64,000 nt of DNA from Ktedonobacter sp. SOSP1-85 (GTDB taxonomy: Bacteria > Chloroflexota > Ktedonobacteria > Ktedonobacterales > Ktedonobacteraceae), in NCBI RefSeq assembly GCF_016587415.1, contig NZ_BNJI01000001.1, forward strand, positions 186,001-250,000. The letters run 5' to 3'. The position numbers and the translations under genes are program-made. Within the stretch, counting starts at the first letter, position 1. The number at the start of each line of letters is the position of its first letter. Shown piece after piece: positions 1 to 10,104 of the stretch. The notes under the pieces are model-generated. The model was not told the DNA's origin. It was given only the letters and a program-made list of their open reading frames with translations, and made no database searches.

Positions 1-140
1 GTATCCATTCAGAAGCTCCCCTTTAGCTCAAGACTTCTCGGCGTCTGCGGCATTTCGTTGGGTCATGTGTCGGTCTTGCTGGAGAGATCAGCCTGGAAAT
101 GCGCTGGAAGAATGAGGAAGAACAAGGAGACATGGAAGAG

Positions 141-1088
141 ATGAAAGCTATTCGCCTCTATGGTCAGAGCGGACCCGATCAATGTGTGTTCGAAGATGCA
201 CCGCAACCTCAGCCAGGAGTAGGAGAAGTCCTGATTCGTGTCCATGCGACAAGTGTGATGTGGCAGGAACCTACCTGGTCAGAAACCTGGAAAACACCGG
301 CTGGTATCGAACGTCAGCATCCCATACCAGGTCATGATGTTTCTGGTGAGGTCGTTGAAGTAGGATCCGACGTCACTGGTGTGGCTGTAGGAGAGGCTAT
401 CTATGCGCTCACCGAATTTTGGCGGGATGGCGCGGCTGCGGAGTACACTGTCGCACGCGCGACTGATGTGGCGCCCAAGCCACGAACCCTTGAGCACATC
501 CAGGCAGCCGGAGTCCCCCTGGTTGGACTGACAGCCTGGCAAGCGCTTTTTGAACACGCAGGGCTGACCAGTGGGCAATCTCTTCTCATTCATGGTGCCG
601 CTGGTGGCGTGGGAAGCATGGCGGTTCAAATGGCAAAGTGGGCTGGTGCCACTGTAATCGCGACAGCCTCTGCACGCAATCATGCATTCCTCCGCACGTT
701 GGGAGCCGATGAGATCATTGATTATACCACCACGCGTTTCGAGGATGTGGTGCGTGATGTTGATATGGTGCTTGATACCATAGGCGGTGAGACAGTAGCT
801 CGCTCCTGGCGCGTCGTCAAGAAGGGCGGACTGCTCCTGAGTGTGTTTAGCCCCCCATCCCAAGAGCAGGCAGCCGCCTTTGGTGTGCGTGCGTTCTTTT
901 TTGTCGTCAAGCCCAATCGAGAACAGCTCATAGACATCGGGGACCTGATAGATACAGGCCAGCTCCGGCCAATCACCGAGCGGGTCTTCCCGCTCTCAGA
1001 GGCATCCCAGGCGTTTGAGCAGGCCCTACAAGGGCACACGCGCGGAAAAATCATTTTGCGCGTAGAGGACGAGGAAAGGAGGAGATGA
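141..1088 (+). CDS. MDR-family NADP-dependent quinone oxidoreductase-like protein
   Basis: A 315-residue medium-chain dehydrogenase/reductase. The N-terminal GroES-like half carries GHDVSGEVVEVG, and the Rossmann half carries the nucleotide-binding stretch HGAAGGVGSMAVQMAK. No CxxC structural zinc lobe is visible, which fits the zinc-free quinone oxidoreductase branch using NADPH; the substrate is unknown. I chose ATG 141 because AAGGAGA at 124-130 is 10 nt upstream; ATG 132 in the same frame is too close to it. Its stop overlaps the next start (ATGA), so the two were an operon. Family call is firm, substrate is not. Confidence 0.85.
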   Translation: MKAIRLYGQSGPDQCVFEDAPQPQPGVGEVLIRVHATSVMWQEPTWSETWKTPAGIERQHPIPGHDVSGEVVEVGSDVTGVAVGEAIYALTEFWRDGAAAEYTVARATDVAPKPRTLEHIQAAGVPLVGLTAWQALFEHAGLTSGQSLLIHGAAGGVGSMAVQMAKWAGATVIATASARNHAFLRTLGADEIIDYTTTRFEDVVRDVDMVLDTIGGETVARSWRVVKKGGLLLSVFSPPSQEQAAAFGVRAFFFVVKPNREQLIDIGDLIDTGQLRPITERVFPLSEASQAFEQALQGHTRGKIILRVEDEERRR

Positions 1089-1393
1089 CCATGATGCTGG
1101 TGACAGGCACAACGAGTGCTGTTGGGAATGCCGTCCTGAAAGAACTCTTGGCACGGAAGATCCCAGTGCGTGCCTTCGTGCGTAAACCATCTGTTGCTGA
1201 AAAGCTGGAGGCGCAGGGCGTAGAAACATTTGTAGGAGATATGACAGCGCGAGAAAGCGTCCATAAAGCGCTTCAGGGAATCGAGCGCGTCTCTCTTCTT
1301 TCCCCCGTCACTGCGCATCTCTTGGCGACCGAGCAGCTATGGGCTGAGGAAGCCAGAAAAGCTGGTGTACACTACCTCGTCAAACAGGAATAA
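1085..1393 (+). pseudogene. NmrA-like NAD(P)-binding protein, 3'-truncated
   Basis: The first 100 residues match the start of NmrA/atypical SDR proteins: MLVTGTTSAVGNAVLKELL gives the nucleotide-binding GxxxxxG loop, followed by VRAFVRKPSVAEKL and FVGDMTARESV. Family members are usually near 280-300 residues. Here the frame ends after HYLVKQE where the sequence turns into an oppositely oriented IS110 transposase remnant. GGAGGAG precedes the start and the ATGA overlap shows coupling to the upstream oxidoreductase. Probably non-functional because the C-terminal substrate-binding part is lost. Confidence 0.75.
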
Positions 1394-1473
1394 GTGCCAC
1401 TCTGATGGCCAACATCATCGATAACCACGGTGTAGTGCTTTTCGCCAGCCCAGTTGATGCCTGCGTACCACAT
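1394..1473 (-). pseudogene. IS110-family transposase, N-terminal remnant
   Basis: On the minus strand, ATG 1473 preceded by AGGAGGAA opens MWYAGINWAGEKHYTVVIDD, the RuvC-like DEDD start of IS110-family transposases. Homology stops near 1394 where it meets the truncated NmrA-like gene. The 200 bp beyond its start (1474-1685) would be the noncoding element end that in the IS110 group encodes the bridge RNA; several hairpin-forming stretches are visible there. The rest of the transposase is absent. Confidence 0.6.
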
Positions 1474-1718
1474 GGGCAGGTTCCTCCTCGAGCAACAAAC
1501 GTTCCTGTCGCCTTTCGGACCCGACAGTTCCTATGAGCAAGCATACCCTTGCTCAAGCCCTCTCGCAAGCCCTCTCGACAGAAGGGCTTGAAAGTAGTCT
1601 CACGTAGAAGGGGGTTCCGCGTCTTCTCACATTTCTCAATGCTGTTTCGAGATATCAGAGCAGGTACGCATCTTCGCCACCAGGGATGGGGACACGTGAA
1701 AGGGAGATTGACCACACG

Positions 1719-4649
1719 ATGTCGAATACCAAGCCGACCAAGCGTCTCACGCCTGCGTCGAGTGAGACGCTCCTCACGCTTCTTGAGACACTTCCTGGGG
1801 CCTTGTTTGTCGTCGATGATGCCGCCACGATTATGTATGCCAATGCCAGCGCGCAGGCCATCCTAGGCGCCACACGAGAGGACGTAGTGGGCAAGCCCTT
1901 GTGGCGCGGTGCTCCACAGCTGGTGAGCACCGCCCTCTACCAGGCCGTCCAGCAGACCAGACAGACCCAGGCACCAACGGAAGTGGAGTATGTGTCTCCC
2001 GTGACAGGGACCTGGCTGCACGTGCAGCTCGCTCCCACGATTGGGGGGCTGATGGTGCAGGTCCACCAGGGCAGAGCCGCAACCCGACGAGAGGCGCCGG
2101 TTCCCCAGGGCGAGCGTCTCTCCATCGAGGACCTGGATGGCTTGTTGAGCAGGATCGGCGTGCTGACCCCCGAGGGGATCGTCCTCGAGATCAATGAGGT
2201 CCCCTTGGCAGAGGCGCGCGTCCGACGCGAGGAGGTCATTGGTCACTCGCTCGCCCAAACCCGATGGTGGTCCTGTTCTCCGACCAGTCAAGCGCAGCTG
2301 TGTGCCGCCATCGCGCGAGCCAGCAGGGGAGAAAGGGTGCGGTTCGAGGCAGTGGTTCATCCCAGGGAAGGCATGGACTGCCACCTGGACGTCGCGATCA
2401 CCCCCCGCAGGGATGCAGATCACCACATCGCGTACCTCGTCATCGCCGGCATCGACATCACCGAGCGCAAGCGCGCCGAAGCAGATCTCCATACCCTCAT
2501 CAATGCCATCCCCCAGCTGGTCTGGACCGGGCGACCAGACGGCTATATCGATTTTTGCAATCAACGCTGGCGCGACTATACCGGCCTGAGTACCAAAGAG
2601 GCCCAGGGGGAGGGATGGATGCAGTGTACGCACCCCGAGGACCACCAACGCGTCCTGCAGACATGGAAGCGCGCCGTCCAGACCGGCAGCCCCTATGAAG
2701 CGGAACAGCGCCTGCGCCAGTGTACGACCGGGCAGTATCGCTGGTTCCTCATGCAAGCCACGCCCTACAGAGATGCCCGGGGCACGATCCTCAAATATGT
2801 TGGCACCTGCACCGACATCGAGGAGCTGAAACAGGCCCAAGAGAGGATCAAAACCAGCGAGGAGAACTGGCGGGTGCTGGCCGAAACGGTGCCGCAGCTC
2901 GTGTGGATGGCACGCCCAGATGGAGCTCTGGAGTACTGGAGCCAACGGTGGCATGACTATACTGGTGCCGCCCCCGAACAAGCATTGGGCTATAGCTGGA
3001 GCCAGTTTTTGCACCCAGATGATTATCAGCGCACCCTGACGGTCTGGCGTCACTCGCTCGCAGCGGATGAGCCCTATGAAATCGAATATCGTTTCAAGGA
3101 CAGCAAAACCGGGAGCTATCGCTGGTTCTTAGCCCGCGCCATGCCGGTGCGTGATGAAGCAGGCCAGGTCGTCAAGTGGTTTGGCACCTGCACCGATATC
3201 GATGACCAGAAACGGGTGGAGCAGCAGCTCAAAGAAAGCCGGGAAGAACTTCGCGTTTTGCTGGAGACGATGCCTCAGCTTGTGTGGACGACGCGACCGG
3301 ATGGCTTTCTGGAATATGGCAATCAGCACATCCTTACCTATCTAAATGTTCCCCTTGAACGGTTCAATGGAGACCAGTGGTTGCGTTTCGTCCATCCCGA
3401 TGATCGACAAAAAACGTGGGCTGTCTGGCAGACGGAGCTCCGCACAGGCCAATCCCATGATGTCGAATATCGCCTGCGCGAGGGGAAGACAGGGAACTAC
3501 CAATGGTTTCTGGTGCGAAGCGTCCCATTTACCGATGAGCAGGGACGCGTACTCAAATGGTTTGGCACCTGTACCAATATCGATGAGCAGAAACGCTTGG
3601 AGGAAGCTTTACGCCAGAGTCAGGAACGCGTGAATGCCTTGATGAACTCCAGCATTATCGGAATCATTGTCGCCGAAAGAGAGCAGATTGTGGACGCCAA
3701 CGACGCCTTTCTGCACATGACTGGCTACACTCGTGAGGACCTACGCGAAGGGCGCATCAACTGGATGCAGATGACGCCGTCAGAGTATCTGGCTCGGTCC
3801 CTGCAGGCCTATCAGGAACTGGCCACCCGGCAGTCGATGACGCCCTACGAAAAAGAGTACATCTGTAAAGATGGCAGTCGCCTTCCCGTGCTCGTGGGGG
3901 GAGTTGTCTTACAGCATCACTCACGCCAGGGTATCGTCTTTGTGCTGGATAACGCCGCGCGCAAGGAACTGGAACAACGCAAGGATGCCTTTATTAGCAT
4001 GGCCAGCCATGAACTGAGGAACCCCCTCACCGCTTTGAAACTGCACACGACCTTGCTGCACCGGCAACTGGCCAGGCAAGGCCTCCAGGCTTCGGCGCTT
4101 TCCAGCATGCAAACCCAGATCAACAAACTCACCCGGCTGGTGGAAGACTTGCTCGATGTCTCCAAGATCCAGGCGGGCAAGCTCGAGTATCGGCAGGAAT
4201 CGGTAGATCTCGATGCGTTGCTGCGGGAGATCGTCGACACCATGCAGCAAACGCATCCCAGCCATACCATCCTGGTGCGGGGTACCGTGCAAGCCATCCT
4301 GCTTGGGGATCGCGACCGGCTGGGACAGGTCTTCACCAATCTGCTCAGCAATGCCATCAAGTATTCTCCCGGTGCAGAGACTATCGAAATGGATCTCTCC
4401 GCCTCCGAAGATGCGGTCACGATCCGTGTGCAGGATCACGGCCTGGGCATCCCGCGCGAAAAGCGCGACAAGATTTTTGACCGGTTCTATCGGGTCGCTG
4501 ATCCCAGGCAGAAGGCGATCCCCGGCCTGGGCATGGGGTTGTACATTGTCGCGGAGATTGTGAAACACTATGGGGGGACCATCACCGTCGAAAGCGAACC
4601 GGGAAAAGGATCAACCTTTCAGGTGATGCTTCCCCGGAAAAGAACATGA
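1719..4649 (+). CDS. Multi-PAS sensor histidine kinase
   Basis: A soluble hybrid-free histidine kinase of 976 residues. Six PAS segments can be read: two divergent ones (about residues 15-120 and 135-250), three near-identical PAS_3/PAC units starting about 256, 382 and 507 (each with LVW, RPDG, HPDD/HPED, Y-R-WFL and GTCTDI), and a sixth from about 634. HisKA follows with FISMASHELRNPLTAL (phospho-His near 765), then HATPase_c with N box LLSNAIKY, G1 DHGLGIP and G2 GLGMGLYI. No transmembrane helix is seen, so it is cytosolic. ATG 1719 is preceded by AAGGGAGA; ATG 1686 in frame is possible. Its partner is the damaged response regulator 10 bp downstream. Confidence 0.93.
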   Translation: MSNTKPTKRLTPASSETLLTLLETLPGALFVVDDAATIMYANASAQAILGATREDVVGKPLWRGAPQLVSTALYQAVQQTRQTQAPTEVEYVSPVTGTWLHVQLAPTIGGLMVQVHQGRAATRREAPVPQGERLSIEDLDGLLSRIGVLTPEGIVLEINEVPLAEARVRREEVIGHSLAQTRWWSCSPTSQAQLCAAIARASRGERVRFEAVVHPREGMDCHLDVAITPRRDADHHIAYLVIAGIDITERKRAEADLHTLINAIPQLVWTGRPDGYIDFCNQRWRDYTGLSTKEAQGEGWMQCTHPEDHQRVLQTWKRAVQTGSPYEAEQRLRQCTTGQYRWFLMQATPYRDARGTILKYVGTCTDIEELKQAQERIKTSEENWRVLAETVPQLVWMARPDGALEYWSQRWHDYTGAAPEQALGYSWSQFLHPDDYQRTLTVWRHSLAADEPYEIEYRFKDSKTGSYRWFLARAMPVRDEAGQVVKWFGTCTDIDDQKRVEQQLKESREELRVLLETMPQLVWTTRPDGFLEYGNQHILTYLNVPLERFNGDQWLRFVHPDDRQKTWAVWQTELRTGQSHDVEYRLREGKTGNYQWFLVRSVPFTDEQGRVLKWFGTCTNIDEQKRLEEALRQSQERVNALMNSSIIGIIVAEREQIVDANDAFLHMTGYTREDLREGRINWMQMTPSEYLARSLQAYQELATRQSMTPYEKEYICKDGSRLPVLVGGVVLQHHSRQGIVFVLDNAARKELEQRKDAFISMASHELRNPLTALKLHTTLLHRQLARQGLQASALSSMQTQINKLTRLVEDLLDVSKIQAGKLEYRQESVDLDALLREIVDTMQQTHPSHTILVRGTVQAILLGDRDRLGQVFTNLLSNAIKYSPGAETIEMDLSASEDAVTIRVQDHGLGIPREKRDKIFDRFYRVADPRQKAIPGLGMGLYIVAEIVKHYGGTITVESEPGKGSTFQVMLPRKRT

Positions 4650-4658
4650 GGAACGCAC

Positions 4659-5057
4659 ATGGAGACTTCCCAATACCAGGTATACAACGAGGGTGGCGTT
4701 GTCAAGAGTATTCTCATTGTCGAAGATGATCCCGTGCTTGGGAACCTGCTGCTGGAAACGTTCCAGGAGGAGACGACCTATCAAGGCTATCTTGCTTCAA
4801 GTGGCGAGAGCGCGCTGATGATGCTTTCAACCATCACGCCTGCGTTGTTTCTGCTCGATTACCAACTCCCCGGGATGAATGGGCTGGAACTTGCCGACCA
4901 CCTGCGGCGCCGAGAAGGGGGGAAGCAGTGACCCATCCTCCTCATGAGTGCTGATTTGCCACAAGGAAACGATGCCCTGGATCATCTGAGAACCCTGCAG
5001 AAACCCTTTGACCTGGAGGCACTATTGCAACTGATCGCAGAACTGCTTGCACCATAA
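4659..5057 (+). pseudogene. Response regulator receiver protein interrupted by in-frame TGA
   Basis: The frame reads ILIVEDDPVLGNLLLETF, then LLDYQLPGMNG with the phospho-acceptor Asp, as in a single-domain receiver. After RREGGKQ there is TGA at 4929-4931, and the same frame continues with PILLMSADLPQGN (the conserved Ser/Thr position) and LQKPFDLEALLQLI (the conserved Lys) to TAA at 5055-5057. Together the parts make a complete receiver of about 131 residues, so a single nonsense codon splits it. It lies 10 bp behind the PAS kinase. As read, only the N-terminal 90 residues would be made. Confidence 0.85.
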
Positions 5058-5299
5058 GGAGAAATGGAGCAGAAGAAGTATGTATATCCTGGCGAAGCAA
5101 GCCAGAGAGAAGTTTTGGCTAAATTCGTCCTCCTTTTTGTAGCATTTGCCCCTGGTCGAGCACAAAGGCAACGTATATACTACGTTCATACCTTTCAAAC
5201 AAGAACAGCTCGAGCCAGATAGGTAGCGCTCTGTTACAGCTCGATTGAAAAAGGGGCCCGGGGGTGCAAAGGGGCGCCAGCCCCTCGGCATCCAATAAG

Positions 5300-5569
5300 G
5301 TACTGAAAAAAGGCGGTATCCTAGTTGGTATTGCTGGCGAGCAGGAGAAGAGGATCTTTGAGTGGGCGAAGCAATATGAACGGGATGCAAAGTGGTTTAT
5401 TGTTCGCCCTAACCATGAGCAACTAGCACGCATTGCCGAGTTCGTTGATGAAGGTCATATGAAACCTGTTGTGAATAGCGTCTATCCATTAGCTGAAACG
5501 CGTCAGGCATATGAGCATAGTTTGAGTGGTCATATGCGTGGCAAAGTTGTCATCCAGGTGGTGGAGTAG
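5300..5569 (+). pseudogene. MDR oxidoreductase, C-terminal remnant
   Basis: About 90 residues (VLKKGGILVGIAG ... RPNHEQLARIAEFVDEGHMKPVV ... YPLAETRQAYEHSLSGHMRGKVVIQV) match the last third of quinone oxidoreductases such as the gene at 141-1088. The N-terminal GroES-like domain and the nucleotide-binding loop are missing and no start with a ribosome site is seen. This is a decayed, 5'-truncated paralogue. The stretch before it (5058-5299) holds nothing I can assign. Confidence 0.75.
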
Positions 5570-5891
5570 CCTTACTCTTCCTTAGCGTGGTTTTTCGTTC
5601 TATTCATACTCAGGGGCCTCACATAGCTGTCATTGTAAGGCCTCAAAGGATGCTGTACCCTATTGCGTATGAGCTATCAGATCAGATTACTCTCGCTTGC
5701 AAAACCTCATCATGGCTTCTCAATGGGGTGATTGTGTCCATCTACATCGTTGTGCTTCCAGCTTGAGAAATTCCTTGGCAAGCAGGTTTGTGCTGACAGG
5801 AGCTACAGGCAACCTATGCGGTGTGCTGGCCGCTAGAGGATGATGAGTACGGATAACCGTCACGATTAAAGAATAATACAAGGAGATAGAT

Positions 5892-6386
5892 ATGACCACG
5901 GCAAGTACCGAAAAAAATCCCTCGACTGGCCTGACCGTCGAAGTATTTGGACCCACTGTCGAGTTTCTGACAACGGAAAGTGGCTTCAGCGTGTTAAAAG
6001 GGGTTGTCCCACCAGGCGTCTTTGTTCCCATGCATAGTCACCCTGATGTGGAGGACTTTATCGTTATTGCTGGTGAAATGCAGTGTCTTAAACAAGAGCC
6101 AGAAAGCCACGAGTGGATCACAGCGAAAGTAGGGGATTATATCCACGTGCCTGGGAATGCACGGCACGCATGGCGCAATGCCTCCAATGAGCCAGCAATC
6201 CTGCTCATCATCACAACCAATAAGATGGAACAATTCTTTAGAGAGTCGGGAAGATCGATAGATGGTACGCTTCAGCTACCCACACCGGAGGAACTGGGGA
6301 AGTTTGCGGCTATCAGTGCCAAATATGGTTATTGGATTGCTACTCCAGAAGAAAATGCAGCAGTCGGGATACACTTTAGCTTCTAG
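5892..6386 (+). CDS. Cupin-domain protein
   Basis: A 164-residue single-cupin protein. Motif 1 is PGVFVPMHSHPDVEDF with ligands H48, H50 and E54; motif 2 is GDYIHVPGNARHAWRN with H92, giving the usual 3-His/1-Glu metal site. AAGGAGA sits 7 nt before the start. Such small cupins act as metal-dependent dioxygenases, isomerases or ligand binders, and nothing here fixes the substrate. It stands alone, ahead of the alpha/beta hydrolase. Confidence 0.85.
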   Translation: MTTASTEKNPSTGLTVEVFGPTVEFLTTESGFSVLKGVVPPGVFVPMHSHPDVEDFIVIAGEMQCLKQEPESHEWITAKVGDYIHVPGNARHAWRNASNEPAILLIITTNKMEQFFRESGRSIDGTLQLPTPEELGKFAAISAKYGYWIATPEENAAVGIHFSF

Positions 6387-6530
6387 TCTATCGCGTAGAC
6401 ATGTGGTAGAGCCACATTAAATAGTGACGGCATCCTTGTTCGAGTTCATTTTCACAAGTTTTTCTGCGTTCTTCACCAGATCGTGTGACTCTACCAGTTT
6501 CTGTAGTCAACAGGTAAAAGGAAAAATTTC

Positions 6531-7247
6531 ATGAGTACATATCTACTGATTCATGGAGCTTGGCATGGTGCATGGGTCTGGTGCCATATCGCTCCGTTAC
6601 TTCGAAAACAAGGTCATAAGGTGATTGTTCCTGATCTGCCCGGATTTGGCCGAGATCGTAGTATATCTCCATCTACTGGAACGTTGCGTATCTATACCGA
6701 CCATCTCAGTCACATCATTAAGGAACAAAACGAACCTGTTATTCTTGTGGGTCACTCGATGGGTGGCATTGTTATCAGCCAAACAGCAGAAGAATGCTCG
6801 GAGTCGATTCAAAAGCTCATCTACCTCGCAGCATTCCTTGTTCCCAACGGCACGACTTTACAGGAATATGCACAAAAAGATAAAGATGCTATTATACTTC
6901 GGAACACGCATATTAATGAAACGCAAGGCGTGAGTGAAATTCCTGTAGAGAGAGTAGCCGACCTCTTTTACCATGATTGTCCCGAAAGCGATATTACGCT
7001 GGCCCAAATGCTTATCGGGCCAACTCCCCTGGAACCTTTTTCTGCGATTGTCAAGACAACTGATCGCTTTGCTCGTATCCCGCGTTTCTATGTGGAAACT
7101 CTCCACGATCGGGCGAATAGCTTGTATATGCAACGGTATATGCAACGAAACCTTCCCTGTGAGCGCGTGTTCTCTTTATCAACTGGTCACTCTCCTTTTT
7201 TCGCAGCACCTAACAAATTGGCAGAGATACTCTTGTCGCTTGCATAG
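6531..7247 (+). CDS. Alpha/beta hydrolase, esterase/hydroxynitrile-lyase type
   Basis: 238 residues starting YLLIHGAWHGAWVW, whose HGAW segment forms the oxyanion region of the plant methylesterase/hydroxynitrile lyase-like subfamily. The nucleophile elbow is VGHSMGG with S76, and STGHSPFF supplies the catalytic His at about 220; an Asp before it completes the triad. It is cytosolic with no signal peptide. A purine-rich stretch (AAAAGGAAAAA) precedes the ATG. Substrate unknown. Confidence 0.88.
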   Translation: MSTYLLIHGAWHGAWVWCHIAPLLRKQGHKVIVPDLPGFGRDRSISPSTGTLRIYTDHLSHIIKEQNEPVILVGHSMGGIVISQTAEECSESIQKLIYLAAFLVPNGTTLQEYAQKDKDAIILRNTHINETQGVSEIPVERVADLFYHDCPESDITLAQMLIGPTPLEPFSAIVKTTDRFARIPRFYVETLHDRANSLYMQRYMQRNLPCERVFSLSTGHSPFFAAPNKLAEILLSLA

Positions 7248-7771
7248 CGACAGGCGGGGAGACTTCTGACATTCTTGGGCTTTAACCTGCCGCAAGCCGT
7301 CTCAGACATGTCTTTTCCTGTCTGAGGCATGTCCTACCTTCTATCGTAGGCTCTTCCTATCGTAGGCTCTTCCAGAAAACACATCCTTACCCACATCCAC
7401 GCTCGCATCCTGTTGTGTCCAGGGACACCATCCTCTTCTGCACATCGTGTGTTCACAGGGAGAAAGGTAGTCACCAAAAGGAGCAGTGGCGCCTCCAGTT
7501 GGGCAGAGAAACGTGTCTTTCTCTGCAATCGCGATAGCGATATGAAGAAAAGGCATGCACCCCATTGCCTGGTCAATACCTCCTCCGGGAGCGCAAAAAG
7601 CAAGCAGAAGAGACAACGAGACAACGGCACTCATCAGAGAGAGCAGCACCACACTCCAGGTGTGAGAACCTGGCCTCTTTCACGCAACCCCCTCTGCAGC
7701 CCCTGTAACACGCTTTCCTCAGAACCACCAGCGGCAAGGGGAGAAAAGAAAACGCACCCAGGTGCAAGCAC
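7248..7771. other. Intergenic stretch without a clear gene
   Basis: 524 bp with no supported gene. A short stem CTCAGACA/TGTCTGAG (7301-7326) follows the hydrolase but has no T-tract. A perfect 16-bp tandem duplication occupies 7341-7372. Open frames here have no recognisable protein features; the missing 5' part of the AraC remnant could have lain in this region. Confidence 0.5.
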
Positions 7772-8023
7772 TTGAGCCTGGAAGACTATCGTTGCTCACC
7801 CCCTCAGTCGTATATCCGGGTGAAGCGGTTTAACGAAGCAGTACGACTCATGAAAACCGGGCAATTTGAGGCACTGACAGCTGTTGCACATGCGCTCGAC
7901 TTCCATGATCAATCTCATTTTATTCGTGACATCAAGGCATTTTCAGGCCTGACGCCTACAAACCTGTCCCACAACGCTGATGATTTTCATCACGGTCAAG
8001 CAGGATATTTTTATCTCGCATGA
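7772..8023 (+). pseudogene. AraC-family regulator, C-terminal remnant
   Basis: The frame contains VKRFNEAVRLMKTGQFEALTAVAHALDFHDQSHFIRDIKAFSGLTP, i.e. the second helix-turn-helix and signature of AraC/XylS regulators, 83 residues in all. The sensor domain and first HTH are missing and no ribosome site precedes the frame. About 70 bp downstream, AAAGGAGG and ATG 8095 look like the start of another gene that is cut by the ISL3 element. Confidence 0.75.
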
Positions 8024-8123
8024 CGGTTTTTTACAAGTATTCAAGGAGCTGTCAGTGTATACTCCAACGAGATAGAGTTCAAAAGGAGGCACTGATGTCA
8101 CACACATCTGTAAACGTCAAGGG

Positions 8124-10104
8124 GATAGTGGCTCATCCTCACATTAAGTGAGCCAGCTTGCTTACGACGAAAGGAATCTTTCACGAGCCTGAAGACGAGG
8201 GCAAGAACGGAACATAGATTGCTAGACACGACAGAGAACGCGCAGCCGTAGGAGATCGAAGTTCGCCCGACCGAACACGATCCGTTTTTGAAGCTTCAGG
8301 CAGTTCACTTGAGCTTCGACCTGCCCCTGACTCCACTCGCTCGAAAATGCCGCTTTGACCGCTACATAATCGAGGCGAATCCCGTTTGCCATTTTGCGGA
8401 ATTCGGGAAGCCCGCTGTGTTCAGCTTGTGTGAGCCAAGCGTCCAGATCTCCTCCTCGGCGCTCTGCCAGCATCATGACGAAGCCCTGCCCCAATTGATA
8501 GGCGGTTTCCAGATCTGGATGCGCCGATCTGATCTGCTCAACCGACTGGAGTTGCTTCTCATCGAGCTTCTCGGGCTGGCTGACGCAGAGCCAGGAGGCA
8601 CGGGTCCCAGACATCCGACGGGTAATACGAGGCTTGGGAGGGAGAGAAGGAGGAATTTCGAGCGTCCGCAGAGCCGGATCGAGCCTCAAGACGGAAGCTG
8701 ATCCGGCCTCCTGGTGTTTTCTCCTTAGCTCTGCCAGAAACATTCCCAACAGAGGAGCCGATCCTGGATATCCGCGAGCTTTGATCTCATCGTAGAGCTG
8801 AACCCCGTTGGTGCATCCCTGTTGCCATCGATCTAAGAGGTAGCGCTTGTAGGGGTCAAGGATACTCCTTTTTTCTCCGCGTTTCGGATGGTGCATCTCT
8901 GGATACTCCTCAGCTTGAGCAAATTTGCTGACCGTCGCCCGCGCCAGATGCAATTTCCGTGCAATGGCACGCAGTGAGAATCCTTGTTCCACGAGAGTAC
9001 GCACATCTTCATAGCGAGCCGTGCGTTTGTCTCGTCGGACCTGCTTTTGAAATTCGTCGTAGCTCATCCTTTCTGGTTGCTTGTTGGGAAAGGCTGATCT
9101 GTTTTTGTAGTGTTTCTCTGGTCCAGACTCCGCTAGTGGTTCTGCCATCTGGAGGATGCCCTGATCTTTGATGCCTCGCGCCTTGGCCGGGATTGCATCA
9201 GAAGCGCGCTCTTCGACTTCAGGTAAACAATCTTGTTTGCGATCCATGACCTCTTTGAGCCTTTCACGTAAGTTCTGCAAGAGGTGGAATCTATCAGCCA
9301 CCTGAGTCGCTTGGGGGGCACCTTTTTTGGCTGCTGCTGCGTAATCTCCACCCCGGTCGCGGCTCACGACCTCCACTTCAGGGTGGGTACGTAGCCAGGC
9401 TTCCGCAGTCGAGGTTGTTCGATCTGGCAGTAATGCGATGGGCTTACGTAATTCGAGATCGACGAGAATACTGCCGTAGGTCACGCCTTTTTTCCAGCTC
9501 CAGTCGTCAATGCCTAGGATGCGTACGGAAGATGGCTCTGGACAAGCATGCGTGCGCATCCTCCGCAAGAGCGTGGGGCCTGAAACCTGCATTCCCAGTT
9601 TGGGGCGAGACGTTCTCCTAATTCTCCGCACGTGGCAAAACCAAGTGTTTGGAGAGCTTCCGACAGTCGATTGGTCATGCGAGCATACGACTGCACCAGC
9701 TCCGAGAGGCGCTCCGTGAAAATCTGGCGCAAACAGGTGGCTGTGCCACAGACAAATTTGCGCACGGAAAGCTTCAAAATGATGCGACGACCGCCACAAG
9801 GCAGGTCTGCAACTGTCCTCACATAGTTGCCATGTATCCGCTCAGATGGCTGCCCGCAGAGGGGACAGTGGGCGATGGAAAAACAGCAGCCAAGATGAAC
9901 GACCACCCTGCTCGTCTCCGCATCAATAGAAACAATGACCATGCCATCTGGAAGAGGTAAAAAGGGAGAAGAGGCGTCTGCCTGGCTCATCGATGATGCC
10001 CTCCTTGCAACATAACAGCACATAACCATCGATGAGAATCTATCAGAAAACCGAACCGTTGTCCAAGCAAGCTGGCTCACTTAATGTGAGGATGAGCCTC
10101 TATC
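8124..10104. mobile_element. ISL3-family insertion sequence
   Basis: Terminal inverted repeats at 8124-8163 and 10065-10104 match over 40 bp with one mismatch (core GGCTCATCCTCACATTAAG). The 1.98-kb element carries one transposase gene on the minus strand, disrupted by a frameshift. No 8-bp target duplication is visible directly outside. An extra matching inverted TGTAAACG/CGTTTACA lies just beyond both ends. It inserted behind ATG 8095 and immediately before the SMP-30 gene. Confidence 0.88.
8222..9990 (-). pseudogene. ISL3 transposase, frameshifted
   Basis: From ATG 9990 (AAGGAGG upstream) the frame encodes the N-terminal zinc-finger region (CPLCGQP ... KFVCGTATCLRQIF) typical of ISL3 transposases. 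Near 9601-9607, in a run of C on the coding strand, the frame shifts by one base; the second frame continues with VRILGIDDWSWKKGVTYG, VVSRDRGGDYAAAAKKGAPQATQVADRFHLLQNL and the C-terminal ELRRKHQEAG region to 8222. Full length would be about 590 residues. One lost base probably inactivated it, unless the shift is a sequencing error. Confidence 0.88.

Noticed and set aside
1533..1607. 24-codon frame MSKHTLAQALSQALSTEGLE...
   Set aside because: Attractive composition but no ribosome site, and it lies in the noncoding end of an IS110 relic where palindromic RNA explains the repeats.
1863..3053. 396-codon open frame on the minus strand
   Set aside because: Lies antisense to the PAS kinase; open only because of the GC-rich coding strand, with no protein features.
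4929..4931. TGA as a selenocysteine codon in the response regulator
   Set aside because: The position is not a Cys or Sec site in receivers, and no SECIS-like hairpin is evident; a nonsense mutation is simpler.
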